In this document: positions 1 to 9,710 of the stretch, piece by piece
Position numbering within the stretch: the stretch's first letter is position 1
Layout: the number at the start of each line of letters is the position of its first letter
Assembly (NCBI GenBank): GCA_016124445.1
Contig: WGNR01000010.1
Coordinates: forward strand, 124,001 to 188,000
Reading direction: 5' to 3'
Source of the DNA: a bacterium
GTDB lineage: Bacteria; Planctomycetota; Planctomycetia; Pirellulales; Pirellulaceae
Length of the DNA: 64,000 nucleotides
Program-made: the position numbers and the translations under genes
Notes under the pieces: generated by a model
What the model saw: the letters and a program-made list of their open reading frames with translations, nothing else
What the model was told of the DNA's origin: nothing
Databases searched by the model: none

Positions 1-2
1 CT

Positions 3-917
3 CTGGAAGGTGGTTATCTTGAAGAGATCCGGATCAACGAAGGTCAGTCGGTCGACAAGGGCTACCTGATGTTCAAGATCCGACCGGTCCTCTACAAGGC
101 ACGTCTCGATTCCGAAGAAGCTGAAATGCAGCGGATCGAAATCGAAGTGAAGAACACCGAAAACCTGGTCGCGAAGGGCATCGTTTCGATGCCGGAGCTG
201 CAGATCAAAAAGGCGGAACTGGCCAAGGCCAAAGCCCGCGTCGAACTGGCTCGTGCCGAGTTGAATTTCACCGACGTTACCGCGCCGTTTCCTGGTATCG
301 TTGACCACCAGAAAATGCAGTTGGGTAGCTTGATTGAAGAAGGCGATGTGCTGACAACCTTGTCCGACAACAGCCTGATGTGGGTTTACTTCAACGTGCC
401 GGAAGCTCGTTATCTCGAGTACAAGCAGCAGCTCGACAAGGACAAGGCAGCTGGCAGCGAAAGCCACTTGAACATCGAGCTGAAGCTCGCCAATGGCGAA
501 ATCTTCAATCAGCCAGGTAAGATCGGTGCAATCGAAGCGGACTTCAATAACCTGACCGGTAACATTCCCTTCCGTGCTGACTTCCCGAATCCCAATAGCC
601 TGTTGCGTAACGGCCAGACCGGTACGATCTTGATTCACCGCAAGTTGGAAAACGCCCTGGTGATTCCTCAGCGTGCGTCGTACGAAATTCTGGCAAAACG
701 TTACTGCTACGTCGTCGACAAAGATGGTGTTGTGCACCAGCGCGATATCGAAATCCAAACGGAATTGGAAGATCTCTTCGTGCTGAAGAGTGGCGTCGAG
801 CCAGGCGACAAGATCATCTTCGAGGGTATCCGCCAAGTGCGTCCTGGCGATAAGATCACCTACGACTATGAGAAGCCTGAAGAGATTCTGAAGAACCTGA
901 AATACCACGCAGAGTAA
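3..917 (+). CDS. RND efflux periplasmic adaptor subunit (partial, 5' end outside window)
   Basis: This is the membrane-fusion (HlyD/AcrA-type) adaptor that links an inner-membrane RND pump to an outer-membrane channel. The reading frame is open to the left edge and encodes the first lipoyl half (LEGGYLEEIRINEGQSV) before the first internal ATG at 69, so the true start lies outside. Then come a short helical hairpin rich in Lys, Glu and Ala, the second lipoyl half (TAPFPGIVDHQKMQLGSLI), and the beta-barrel and membrane-proximal domains. Its stop is 14 nt before the permease start, and a strong AAAGGAGG ribosome site lies in that gap, so the two are one operon. The substrate cannot be read from the sequence. 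Confidence 0.93.
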   Translation: MEGGYLEEIRINEGQSVDKGYLMFKIRPVLYKARLDSEEAEMQRIEIEVKNTENLVAKGIVSMPELQIKKAELAKAKARVELARAELNFTDVTAPFPGIVDHQKMQLGSLIEEGDVLTTLSDNSLMWVYFNVPEARYLEYKQQLDKDKAAGSESHLNIELKLANGEIFNQPGKIGAIEADFNNLTGNIPFRADFPNPNSLLRNGQTGTILIHRKLENALVIPQRASYEILAKRYCYVVDKDGVVHQRDIEIQTELEDLFVLKSGVEPGDKIIFEGIRQVRPGDKITYDYEKPEEILKNLKYHAE

Positions 918-931
918 AGGAGGACTCGCTA

Positions 932-3900
932 ATGTTTTCGAAGTTTCTCCATCGCCCTGCGCTGTCGATGGTTATCTCCCTGATCATTTTGTTCATGGGG
1001 GGACTATCCATTTTCATGCTGCCGATTTCACAGTTTCCGTCGGTGGCTCCACCTAGCGTCTCGGTTTCGCTTTCGTTTCCGGGCTCTAGTGCTTTGATTC
1101 TGGTGAACTCGACGCTCGTTATTATGGAACGAGCGATCAACGGTGTGCCGAACATGCGGTACATGTCCTCCGCTGCTACGAGTGCGGGTGAAGCCACGAT
1201 TAACATCGTGTTCGAGCCAGGTACAGACCCGAACGTTTGCGTGTTGAACGTGAACAACCGTATCCAGATGATCAAGAACCGCCTTCCACCGATCGTGGAT
1301 CGCGAGGGTATCATCGTCATGCAGAACATGACGAGTATGTTGATGTACGTGAACGTCTATAGTACGGACCCGAACATCGACCAGAACTTTCTCTACAACT
1401 ATGTCTCTCAGGGCATGTTGCCGGAAATCAAGCGTGTTCGGGGTGTCGGTCGTGCCAAGATTCTTGGTAACCGTGCCTATGCCATGCGTATTGAGCTCGA
1501 CTTGGATCGTATGCGGGCCTACAAGGTTTCCGCGGCCGACGTGATGGAGATGGTGGCGAAGCAGAGTATGATCGGCTCGCCCGGTCGTCTTGGTCAGGCC
1601 ACCGGTACCAGGTCGCAAACGATCGAGTACGTTTTGACCTGGGTCGGTCGTTACAACAAACCGGAACAGTACGAAAACATTATTCTCCGGGCAAACTCCA
1701 AGGGTGAAATCCTCCGAATCAAGGACGTCGCTCATGTGGTGCTCGGGTCATCGTTTTACGACTTGTATTCCGACATGGACGGCTACCCTTCCGCTTCCAT
1801 CGTGCTCAAGCAGATTCCTGGCTCGAACGCGTCGGAAGTTATCACCAACGTGAAGAATCTGCTAGAGGAGATTAAAGAGACGACATTCCCTCCAGGAATG
1901 GATTATCGCGTTAGTTATGACGTTTCAAGCTTCTTGGACGCCTCGATCGAGAAGGTGTTGCACACACTGTTTGAAGCGTTCATTCTCGTGTCTCTGGTGG
2001 TGTTCATCTTTCTGGGGGACTTCCGTAGTACGCTCATTCCAACGTTGGCCGTGCCGGTGTCTTTGATCGGTACGTTCTTCTTCATGAGCATCTTCGGTAT
2101 GTCGATTAACCTGATTACGCTGTTCGCCTTGGTGTTGGCGATTGGTGTGGTGGTGGACGATGCTATCGTGGTGGTTGAAGCGGTGCATGCCAAAATGCAC
2201 GAAGAGCATTTATCACCCTATAAAGCAACATATGACGTGATTGGTGAAATCAGCGGCGCTATTATCGCGATTACGCTGGTGATGACCTCCGTGTTTATTC
2301 CCGTGACGTTCATGCCGGGTGCCGTGGGTGTGTTCTATCGTCAATTTGCGTTGACGATGGCCATGTCTATCGTGCTCTCTGGTGTGGTTGCTTTGACGTT
2401 GACGCCTGTGTTGTGTGCGATGATTCTCAAGCCTCACACCAAGTACGAGAAACAGACCGGCCTTGTCGGTTTGGTCAACAAGTTGAATAAGGCGATGTTC
2501 GGTAAACATTTCCGAGTCGGCCGCATTATTATCTCAACGCTACTTGGTGCGGCTGTCGGTTATGGTGTGTACGAATTTCTACACATCGATCTGGTCCACG
2601 AGGTGATTTCCGAGCAATTGGAACTCACCTGGATGAGGATGGTTATCATCGGTATTGCCGTTGCAATCTTGGGATTGTTCTCGTTCCGATCGATGTTCTC
2701 CGGCAGTCAAGAAGGTGACGAGAAGATCAAAAGTCCGATCGGTATCTTCCTGTACTGGTTCGACCAGGCGGTTGAAGTGACCATTACTGCCTATACGGGC
2801 ATTCTGGGTTTGATCGTTACCCGTCGCTTGCTCACACTGATCATCATCGGTGTGTTCGCCTACGGAATTATCGTGGTCAACCAGGTCTTGCCTTCCGGCT
2901 TTATTCCGCTGGAAGACCAAGGTGTTATTTACGGGATTATTCAGACTCCGCCAGGTTCGACGTTGGAATACACCAACAGCAAATCGCATGAACTGCAGGC
3001 GATCTGTAAGGAGTTCCCGGAAGTTACCTCGGTGACTTCGCTGGCCGGGTACGAAATTCTGACCCAAGGTCGTGGTTCGAACGCCGGTACCTGCTTGATC
3101 AACCTAAAAAAATGGGCCGATCGCGAAAAGTCCTCGAAAGAGCTTATCGAAGAGATGGAAATCGCCGGCCGCAAGATTGCCAACGTCAAGCTCGAATTCT
3201 TCGAACCTCCGGCGGTGCCTGGTTTTGGTGCGGCGGGTGGTTTCTCGCTCTGTTTGCTCGATAAGACCAACACTGGCGATTACGAAGAATTCGGTAAGGT
3301 GACCGATACCTTCCTGACGGCCCTCGGCAAGCGGAAGGAAATGAAAGGTCTGTTTACGTTCTTCGCGAACAACTACCCGCAGTACGAAATCGTTATCAAT
3401 AACGATGTTGCCATGCAGAAAGGGGTTACCATCGAAGACGCGATGGAAAACCTCTCGATCGTGGTGGGTAGTACCTGGGAACAGGGCTTCATTCGATTCA
3501 ACCAGTTCTACAAGGTGTACGTGCAGTCGAAACCTGAGTTCCGGCGGTACCCGACCGACCTTGAGAATATGTTCGTCAAGAATGACGAAGGCGAATACGT
3601 GCCGTACTCAGCGTTTATGACGCTCGAAAAACGGCAAGGTATGAACGAAATCAACCGCTATAACCTTTACACGACCGCCATCATCCAAGGTGCACCGGCC
3701 AAGGGTTATAGTTCGGGTCAGGCGATCGAGGCCGTTAAAGAAACGGCCAAGGAAGTGCTGCCTCACGGTTTCGATATCGGCTGGCAGGGTCTTGCTTACG
3801 ACGAAGCTCGTAAGGGTAACACGGCCATCATCATCTTCTCGATCGTGGTTTTGTTCGTGTACCTGGTGCTATCCGGTCAGTACGAAAGCTTTATCATTCC

Positions 3901-4441
3901 GTTGGCGGTGCTTGCTTCACTTCCGGTCGGTTTGTTTGGTTCGTTCCTCATGCTCAAAGGGATGGGTCTCGCCAACGACGTCTACTGCCAGATTGGTCTG
4001 GTTATGTTGGTCGGTTTGTTGGGTAAGAATGCGATTCTGATTATTGAATTCGCCATTCAGAGACGCCAGGAAGGTCTGAGCATACGCGATGCGGCCATCG
4101 AAGGTGGTAAGCTCCGATTCCGACCGATTGTGATGACGTCGTTCGCCTTTATCGCCGGTCTGATTCCGCTTGTGCGGGCAACAGGTCCTGGTGCAATTGG
4201 TAACCGAACCATTGGTAGTACCGCCGTCGGTGGTATGCTCATCGGTACGATTTTCGGGGTCTTCGTGATCCCTGGTCTGTACTACATCGTCGCCAAAATC
4301 GTCGATGGCAAGAAGTTCATCCGCGATGAGCATGACGAGCCATTGAGCGAGACGATTGAGCACGAGAGCCGGGAACATCCTTATATCGAGGAAGATCTCG
4401 ACGACGACCATCCTGGTGGCGCCGAACCTGAGGCCCATTAA
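932..4441 (+). CDS. RND efflux permease, AcrB/HAE1 type, 1169 aa
   Basis: Proton-driven inner-membrane multidrug exporter. It shows the N-terminal membrane anchor, periplasmic porter domains, the paired acidic residues D409-D410 in the GVVVDDAIVVVEA segment of TM4 and the relay lysine K1032 in GLLGKNAILIIEFA, the equivalents of AcrB D407/D408 and K940. At 1169 aa it is about 120 residues longer than typical AcrB. Much of the excess lies around residues 510-620, between the two membrane halves, where two additional hydrophobic stretches (about 529-550 and 567-590) occur. The C-terminus is an acidic, His-rich cytoplasmic tail. It is translated from a textbook Shine-Dalgarno directly after the adaptor gene. 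Confidence 0.95.
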   Translation: MFSKFLHRPALSMVISLIILFMGGLSIFMLPISQFPSVAPPSVSVSLSFPGSSALILVNSTLVIMERAINGVPNMRYMSSAATSAGEATINIVFEPGTDPNVCVLNVNNRIQMIKNRLPPIVDREGIIVMQNMTSMLMYVNVYSTDPNIDQNFLYNYVSQGMLPEIKRVRGVGRAKILGNRAYAMRIELDLDRMRAYKVSAADVMEMVAKQSMIGSPGRLGQATGTRSQTIEYVLTWVGRYNKPEQYENIILRANSKGEILRIKDVAHVVLGSSFYDLYSDMDGYPSASIVLKQIPGSNASEVITNVKNLLEEIKETTFPPGMDYRVSYDVSSFLDASIEKVLHTLFEAFILVSLVVFIFLGDFRSTLIPTLAVPVSLIGTFFFMSIFGMSINLITLFALVLAIGVVVDDAIVVVEAVHAKMHEEHLSPYKATYDVIGEISGAIIAITLVMTSVFIPVTFMPGAVGVFYRQFALTMAMSIVLSGVVALTLTPVLCAMILKPHTKYEKQTGLVGLVNKLNKAMFGKHFRVGRIIISTLLGAAVGYGVYEFLHIDLVHEVISEQLELTWMRMVIIGIAVAILGLFSFRSMFSGSQEGDEKIKSPIGIFLYWFDQAVEVTITAYTGILGLIVTRRLLTLIIIGVFAYGIIVVNQVLPSGFIPLEDQGVIYGIIQTPPGSTLEYTNSKSHELQAICKEFPEVTSVTSLAGYEILTQGRGSNAGTCLINLKKWADREKSSKELIEEMEIAGRKIANVKLEFFEPPAVPGFGAAGGFSLCLLDKTNTGDYEEFGKVTDTFLTALGKRKEMKGLFTFFANNYPQYEIVINNDVAMQKGVTIEDAMENLSIVVGSTWEQGFIRFNQFYKVYVQSKPEFRRYPTDLENMFVKNDEGEYVPYSAFMTLEKRQGMNEINRYNLYTTAIIQGAPAKGYSSGQAIEAVKETAKEVLPHGFDIGWQGLAYDEARKGNTAIIIFSIVVLFVYLVLSGQYESFIIPLAVLASLPVGLFGSFLMLKGMGLANDVYCQIGLVMLVGLLGKNAILIIEFAIQRRQEGLSIRDAAIEGGKLRFRPIVMTSFAFIAGLIPLVRATGPGAIGNRTIGSTAVGGMLIGTIFGVFVIPGLYYIVAKIVDGKKFIRDEHDEPLSETIEHESREHPYIEEDLDDDHPGGAEPEAH

Positions 4442-4886
4442 AACGAACCACAGGCCGCCTGGCAGGCATCTCTCAGGCGGCTAACATAGTCCACCCAACT
4501 TCGAGGAGAACCTTGTTCTCCTCGCCTTCCAGGCACCTCGCCGTAGCTTCATGCTCGGCGAGGTGTTTTTTTTGCGCTCACCCCAGCGCGTAGGCATGTT
4601 AAACCTTGACGGTTTGGCCTGTGAAAATAGGAAAGATAACCGCGCCGATGTAGGGAGCATGCCGATTCTTTGTGCTGTATCCAATGTTCGACCGATACCA
4701 ACTGAGACGGATGTGACTTTGTCCTCGGTCTCGCGGTCTATGGCGATCGCAGCGTTTCGGAGGGCACAGGTTCATCTGACACAGGGGCAGGGTGAGAGCA
4801 AGAGGCCTCTTACTTTACCGCATTGATAAAACCCCACGTTTGAGATCCCTATATTCCTTAGTTTGGCGACCAGTTAAAGGGGCGCA
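4442..4886. other. Intergenic region between permease and outer-membrane factor genes
   Basis: This 445-nt gap holds three stem-loops in the first 135 nt: 4454-4481 (8-bp stem), 4502-4524 (perfect 10-bp stem, 3-nt loop) and the terminator at 4534-4573. The rest has open frames in several phases but none with a convincing ribosome site or recognisable protein. A promoter for the outer-membrane factor gene is expected here, but I could not pick a single one. Confidence 0.6.
4534..4573 (+). terminator. Rho-independent terminator after RND permease
   Basis: A 10-bp GC-rich stem (CACCTCGCCG at 4534-4543 with CGGCGAGGTG at 4556-4565) is followed by an eight-T run. It separates adaptor-permease transcription from the outer-membrane factor gene. 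Confidence 0.9.
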
Positions 4887-6614
4887 ATGATGAGACAGAG
4901 TGAACTGTCTGCGAATTTTTCGAGGGGAATAGCCGGCCAGTACCTGGCGGTGGGCGTTGTTGCTTGCCTGGTACTGACAACGTTGTCCGGATGCATGATT
5001 CCCCAACTTTGTTGTGCAGATCCGCCCCAGTCGATACCGGAAGACTTCTACGGAAAGACAAGTGCGGAGAACTCGGCTCAAGTGGGTGTGTACGACTTCT
5101 TCACCGATCCTGCGTTGGCTCAGCTGATTGCCAACGCCCTGGCGACCAACCAGGAGTTGAAGATCCGGAATCAAGAAGTTCAAAAGGCCCGCAACGAGAT
5201 TCTGGCACGTCGCGGTTCTTACCTTCCGTTCGTGACCCTCGGGGCCAAGGGCGGTATGGATCGAACCAGCCGTTACACGCCGTTGGGTGCTGCTGAAGAC
5301 CAGCTCTTTTATCCAGGTGGCGGTAGTTTCCCCGATCCGCTGGGCAACGTTGGTCTGACGGCCAATTTGTTCTGGCGAATCGACATTTGGCGTGAATTGC
5401 GAAACGGACGTGACGCGGCCATCCAGCGTTACGGCGAAGCAATCGACATGCGAGATTTCTTCGTAACGAAGCTCGTCGCCGACATCGCCGACAACTACTA
5501 TGAACTCGTCGCTCTTGACCAGCGGATTATCTACCTGGATCAAACCATTGCGATTCAGAAACGAAGCCTGGAAGTTGCCAAGTTCCAGCTTGCCAATGCC
5601 GCGGGTACCGAACTGGCTGTTCAGCGATTCACGGCTGAAGTTGCCAAGAATGAAAGCCAGAAGCTAATCATTCGCCAGAGCATCATCGAGTTTGAAAACC
5701 GCATCAACCTTCTCGTCGGTCGTTTTCCGCAACCGGTACAGCGTGCCGCGTGGGCCTTTATCGACCTCGACTCGAATATCTTGAATGTCGGTGTCCCAGC
5801 TCAGTTACTGCTCAATCGACGAGACATCCGTGCTGCCGAGCGAGAGATCGCTGCTTCCGGTCTGGATGTCTTGGTTGCCCGGGCTCACTTCTTCCCGACG
5901 CTCGATATTACCGCTCGCGTTGGTTACGAAGCGTTCAACCCGCGATACCTGTTCGACCCAGGTGCATTCATTGCCAATGCCGCTGGCGAACTGGTTGGTC
6001 CGCTGATCAATAAGCGTGCCATTCGGGCTGAATACATGAGTGCCAATGCACGACAGCTCCAGGCAGTTTACGACTACCAACGGACCGTGATTACCGCGTT
6101 CACCGAGGTGATCAACAGCATGGCCAAGGTCGAAAACTACCGCAACAGTGTTCGGATCAAGCAGCAACAGGTCGAGGCGTTGAACAAGTCGGTCGATGTC
6201 GCGACAACCTTGTTCCAGAACGTCCGTGCTGAATACATCGACGTGTTGTTCGCACAGCGTGACCTTCTGGAAGCTCGTACTGTGCTGTTGGAAACGAAGC
6301 AGCAGCAACTGGCCGCAATCGTCAATGCCTACCAGGCACTCGGTGGTGGCTATCTGCTGACCAACAACGGCATGACCTACAAGGACATTCGCTGCATGAG
6401 GACTCCTTACCTGCCGGGCGAGCAAATCGACGCTCCGGAACCGGAAGACAAGTCGATGGAACCGGCAGTTCCCGACGCGAAAAGTCTGCCGAAGCCGCCT
6501 AACGGGGATATGCTGTCGCCAACTTCGCTCGACTCGGTCCTGACCCCTTCGCCGAGCGACGTGAGCATGCAGCCTGCCGAAGATACGATGTATCGGCTGC
6601 CGATCCTCGAGTAA
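4887..6614 (+). CDS. RND outer-membrane factor, TolC/NodT-like lipoprotein
   Basis: Outer-membrane channel that completes the tripartite efflux pump. The N-terminus is a lipoprotein signal with hydrophobic core AVGVVACLVLTTLSGC, placing the lipidated cysteine at C36. Two outer-membrane-efflux repeats follow, with long amphipathic helices characteristic of TolC barrels (for example residues around 90-200 and 300-480). The C-terminal 70 residues are Pro- and Ser-rich and probably unstructured. At 575 aa it is somewhat longer than typical NodT proteins because of that tail. It lies 445 nt behind the permease with a terminator between them, so it may have its own promoter. Confidence 0.9.
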   Translation: MMRQSELSANFSRGIAGQYLAVGVVACLVLTTLSGCMIPQLCCADPPQSIPEDFYGKTSAENSAQVGVYDFFTDPALAQLIANALATNQELKIRNQEVQKARNEILARRGSYLPFVTLGAKGGMDRTSRYTPLGAAEDQLFYPGGGSFPDPLGNVGLTANLFWRIDIWRELRNGRDAAIQRYGEAIDMRDFFVTKLVADIADNYYELVALDQRIIYLDQTIAIQKRSLEVAKFQLANAAGTELAVQRFTAEVAKNESQKLIIRQSIIEFENRINLLVGRFPQPVQRAAWAFIDLDSNILNVGVPAQLLLNRRDIRAAEREIAASGLDVLVARAHFFPTLDITARVGYEAFNPRYLFDPGAFIANAAGELVGPLINKRAIRAEYMSANARQLQAVYDYQRTVITAFTEVINSMAKVENYRNSVRIKQQQVEALNKSVDVATTLFQNVRAEYIDVLFAQRDLLEARTVLLETKQQQLAAIVNAYQALGGGYLLTNNGMTYKDIRCMRTPYLPGEQIDAPEPEDKSMEPAVPDAKSLPKPPNGDMLSPTSLDSVLTPSPSDVSMQPAEDTMYRLPILE

Positions 6615-6666
6615 CAACAACCTGCATCGACCTCTTTGCCAGGTCGAGCGAGTGCTGAAAACTTGA

Positions 6667-6699
6667 AGCCGCAATCCTTCCCGGGTTGCGGCTTTTTTT
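6667..6699 (+). terminator. Rho-independent terminator after outer-membrane factor gene
   Basis: The 8-bp stem AGCCGCAA (6667-6674) / TTGCGGCT (6686-6693) is followed by an uninterrupted T run to 6699. Confidence 0.9.
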
Positions 6700-6809
6700 A
6701 TGCGCGCTTCTGGTCTGGTTCGCCTGGGTGCCGTTGTTGGTCAGCCGGCGTTCGGCCAACTATAATACGGCCAATCTCACCGCTTTCCTCTTAACCCCCA
6801 TCCAATGCT

Positions 6810-8252
6810 ATGACTCACTCTCTTCGCGGCGGTTGCTGCCTGCTTTTCGTCGCGCTGGTCTTGCTGGCCAGTACCGCCGAGGCCAAACGGCCCAACGTGT
6901 TGTTCATCATCTCCGACGATCTCGGTAGCCAGGCGCTGGGATGCTATGGGAACAAGCAATGCCACAGTCCTAACATCGATAAGCTGGCGTCCGAAGGGAT
7001 GAAGTTCGAGCGGACTTACACCCAATACCCGGTCTGCGGTCCGTCGCGGGCCTCGCTCATGTCAGGCATGTACGCCCAAGCTATCGGGGTAACCTCCAAC
7101 GGAGCCGCCGACAACTTCACCAAGAACCTGGGCGAGCGGCCTTCGATGGCACAGCTCTTCAAAGACAACGGCTACTACACCGCGCGGGTCAGCAAGATCT
7201 ATCACATGCGAGTCCCTGGCGACATCACCGCCGGGGTCAACGGTCCCGATCACGTCGCCTCGTGGACCGAGCGCTTCAATTGCCAGGCTCCAGAGCAATG
7301 GAGCGAAGGAAAGCATGCCCATCTATCGAGCGAAAAGCTGAAGCCTGACCCGCAGCGCAAGATTCACTACGCCCTGGGCTATGGCGGGGCCTTCTATGTG
7401 GTTCAGGTTCCTGGTGAAGGTGCCGAGCAAGCCGACATCAAAGCTTCGACCAAGGCGATTGAAATCCTCCAGGAGCGGGCCAAGGACAAGCAGCCCTTCT
7501 TCCTGGCGGTTGGCCTGGTCCGGCCTCACGTTCCGCTGGTTGCGCCAGAGTCGTTCTTCAAACCGTATCCAGCCGAAAAGATGGAGTTGCCCAAACAGGT
7601 CGATGGCGATTGGGACGACATCCCCAAGGCAGGCATTTCCAAGAACAGCCGCGGCAGCGGACTCAATACGAAGCTCAAGAAGCAACAAGTGCTCGAAGCG
7701 TACTATGCCGCGGTCAGCTTCATGGACGCCCAGGTCGGCAAGCTCACCGGTGCGCTCGATCGACTTGGCTTGGCCGACGATACGATTGTGGTCTTCACGG
7801 CCGATCATGGTTATCACCTGGGAGAGCACGAGTTCTGGCAGAAGATGAGCCTGCATCAAGAGTCGACGCGGATTCCGCTGATCATTCGCGTCCCTGGCAA
7901 AAAGGCCGGCACCACGACCACGTTGGCTCAGCAGATCGATATCTATCCGACGTTGGCCGAACTATGCGGCCTGAAGGTTCCGCCGCACGTGCAAGGTAAG
8001 AGCCTCGTTCCGCTGTGGGATCATCCCAACCGGGCGATTCACGAAGAGGTCTACACGCTTCGCGGCAAGGCAGACCATCTGCTCAATACCGATCATTGGG
8101 CGTTCATTCGCTATGGTAGTGGCGGCATCGAACTGTACGACATGCAGAACGATCCGCAGCAGTTCACCAACCTAGCTGAAGATCCCAAGTACACCGCTAC
8201 GGTCGAGGAGATGCAGATGCGGCTGGAAAAGAAGTTGGCTTCGATCCGCTAA
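6810..8252 (+). CDS. Secreted sulfatase, iduronate-2-sulfatase-like, 480 aa
   Basis: Hydrolyses sulfate esters, most likely on sulfated polysaccharide fragments, in the periplasm or outside the cell. A signal peptide (about residues 1-25, ending STAEA) precedes the alkaline-phosphatase-fold domain. Metal-binding D36-D37 lie in LFIISDD. The formylglycine motif is C76-G-P-S-R, so the enzyme needs a formylglycine-generating protein, which is not in this window. The C-terminal half with FTADHGYHLGEHEFWQK resembles iduronate-2-sulfatase-type (S1_7-like) members. The substrate assignment is only by resemblance. Its stop codon overlaps the stop of the convergent gene by 4 nt. Confidence 0.92.
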   Translation: MTHSLRGGCCLLFVALVLLASTAEAKRPNVLFIISDDLGSQALGCYGNKQCHSPNIDKLASEGMKFERTYTQYPVCGPSRASLMSGMYAQAIGVTSNGAADNFTKNLGERPSMAQLFKDNGYYTARVSKIYHMRVPGDITAGVNGPDHVASWTERFNCQAPEQWSEGKHAHLSSEKLKPDPQRKIHYALGYGGAFYVVQVPGEGAEQADIKASTKAIEILQERAKDKQPFFLAVGLVRPHVPLVAPESFFKPYPAEKMELPKQVDGDWDDIPKAGISKNSRGSGLNTKLKKQQVLEAYYAAVSFMDAQVGKLTGALDRLGLADDTIVVFTADHGYHLGEHEFWQKMSLHQESTRIPLIIRVPGKKAGTTTTLAQQIDIYPTLAELCGLKVPPHVQGKSLVPLWDHPNRAIHEEVYTLRGKADHLLNTDHWAFIRYGSGGIELYDMQNDPQQFTNLAEDPKYTATVEEMQMRLEKKLASIR

Positions 8253-8794
8253 CGAGACGGAACGAAGCCAAGCTTGGCGGTAAGAAACGCTTCGACCTGG
8301 TCGAGCGTTGTGGCTCGGTTTGCATCGTCGTCGAGCCCTTCAATCTTGCCGTCGGTTCCCAGGTAGGCAATCCACGGCTTGCCATAGTGCAGGGCCAACT
8401 GGATCTCGCTGGCCGTTCCCAGGCTGCCAGGCAACGCGACGATCACATCTGCGCTAAGAATGTTGATGTGATTTCGCGAAAGAGGATTGGTACCTTCCTT
8501 TCCACTGTGCGCCAAGTGCGTGGCGATGGCGATTTCGACCCAGTCGTTCGGATAGCCTGGCTTGGTATGCTCGCCGGACGAATCGCTGGGAAGGACGCCA
8601 ATCACCTGGCCGGTCCTGCCGGGACTTTCGGCATAGGCCTGGCTGACTGCGGCCATAGTTCCCTGGCCGCCGCCGGTAAGAAGATGAACGTCATACCGCG
8701 CGATCAACTTGCCCAGCGGTTGGCTCAACTCCGACCAGACGTCTTGGCCTGAACCCATTACGCCGACAATCGGTAGCCGTTTGATCGCAGCCAT
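8249..8794 (-). CDS. LOG-like / TIGR00725-family nucleotide-binding protein
   Basis: Rossmann-fold protein of the group that includes lysine-decarboxylase-like LOG phosphoribohydrolases. The motifs GSGQDVWSE near the N-terminus, LLTGGGQGTMAAVSQ (the phosphate-binding GGGxGxM element) and a later LPGSLGTASEIQLAL (PGGxGTxxE-like) are visible. The actual substrate is unknown. I chose the ATG at 8794 (181 aa, MAAIKRLPIVG), because the 73 upstream in-frame residues are Arg-rich and look untranslated. It converges on the sulfatase gene, and their stop codons overlap. Confidence 0.8.
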   Translation of the reverse strand: MAAIKRLPIVGVMGSGQDVWSELSQPLGKLIARYDVHLLTGGGQGTMAAVSQAYAESPGRTGQVIGVLPSDSSGEHTKPGYPNDWVEIAIATHLAHSGKEGTNPLSRNHINILSADVIVALPGSLGTASEIQLALHYGKPWIAYLGTDGKIEGLDDDANRATTLDQVEAFLTAKLGFVPSR

Positions 8795-8864
8795 TCGAGA
8801 CGATCCTAAAAAGAAAGGCCGCCGAGATTGCTCGCGGCGGCCTTGGATTGGTTCCCAGAAAGTT

Positions 8865-9710
8865 CTAGCTGGCAGCCGTTTTGCAGCCTTCCGAAGCGAT
8901 CGCCAGGCATTCGCGGATCTCTTCGACCGGGTCCTTCGGGTTCTCTTCGTATTCGAGCGAGAGGCAACCATCAGCCGGGAAATCAACCTGACGCAAGGCG
9001 CGGAAAACGCCAACCACGTCGAGGTGACCCTTGCCGAGGATCACGCCCTTGGTGCGTTCTTTCTGCTCGGCGAAGTCTTTCAGGTGAATCCCGAATAGAC
9101 GTCCCTTCAATAGGCGAATGACTTCGACTGGGTCTTCGCCGCTACGGATGTAATGCCCCAGGTCGGCACAGGCGCCGATTCGCGGGTCATGATCTTTAAC
9201 CGCGTTGAGGACATCGAGCCCGCGGTTGTAGCGATGCGAAGGGCCATGGTTGTGAATCGCGATGCGGATGTCGTACTTGGCGACCAATTTGTCCAGGCTA
9301 TCGAACGAGTCAGGCGATGGGTCGGCCGAAATGTTCTTGATGCCGGCTGCTTTGGCAAACTTGAAGACCGCTTCGTTCTTGGCGTGGTCCTTACCGAAAC
9401 CGTTGACACCATGGCCAAGGATCACCATGCCCTGATCGGCCATCTTCTTTTTCATCGCAGCGATTTGTTCTTCGGACGAATTGACCGGGAAGTGACCGCC
9501 GAAGAATTCAAGGTGAGCACAACCCAGGTCGCCGGCGATTTCGATTGCCTTGTCGACCGGGAAACCACGCAGTGAATAGCTTTGCAGGCCAACCTTGAAA
9601 CCGGGGTATTGGGATTCGTCGTACTTCGCCCAGGCAGCCCGTCCAGGTAAGGCGGTCGCGGCAATTGCGGCCGAGGTGGCAGCAAGGAAGTGGCGGCGGG
9701 AAAGTTGCAT
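8865..9710 (-). CDS. Tat-exported sugar phosphate isomerase/epimerase-like TIM-barrel protein
   Basis: AP-endonuclease-2-type TIM barrel, the family of xylose isomerase-like epimerases common in planctomycetes. The N-terminus MQLSRRHFLAATSAAIAA is a twin-arginine signal (RR at 5-6), so it acts in the periplasm as a folded, probably metal-loaded protein. Candidate metal and substrate ligands are in HLEFFGGH, AIHNHGPSH, CADLGHYIRSGEDP and IHLKDF. I set the start at the Tat signal (9710, 281 aa). The open frame continues about 49 codons upstream but carries no plausible signal. It probably acts on a sugar or sugar acid released by the secreted catabolic enzymes, but the substrate is not known. 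Confidence 0.87.
   Translation of the reverse strand: MQLSRRHFLAATSAAIAATALPGRAAWAKYDESQYPGFKVGLQSYSLRGFPVDKAIEIAGDLGCAHLEFFGGHFPVNSSEEQIAAMKKKMADQGMVILGHGVNGFGKDHAKNEAVFKFAKAAGIKNISADPSPDSFDSLDKLVAKYDIRIAIHNHGPSHRYNRGLDVLNAVKDHDPRIGACADLGHYIRSGEDPVEVIRLLKGRLFGIHLKDFAEQKERTKGVILGKGHLDVVGVFRALRQVDFPADGCLSLEYEENPKDPVEEIRECLAIASEGCKTAAS

Noticed and set aside
4551..4826. 91-aa plus-strand frame after the RND terminator
   Set aside because: It begins inside the terminator hairpin, has no ribosome site and no recognisable protein features.
8865..9710. Assignment of the Tat isomerase as EboE of the ebo cluster
   Set aside because: EboE is a TIM-barrel protein too, but this one is Tat-exported and lies 13 kb from eboA-eboB on its own.
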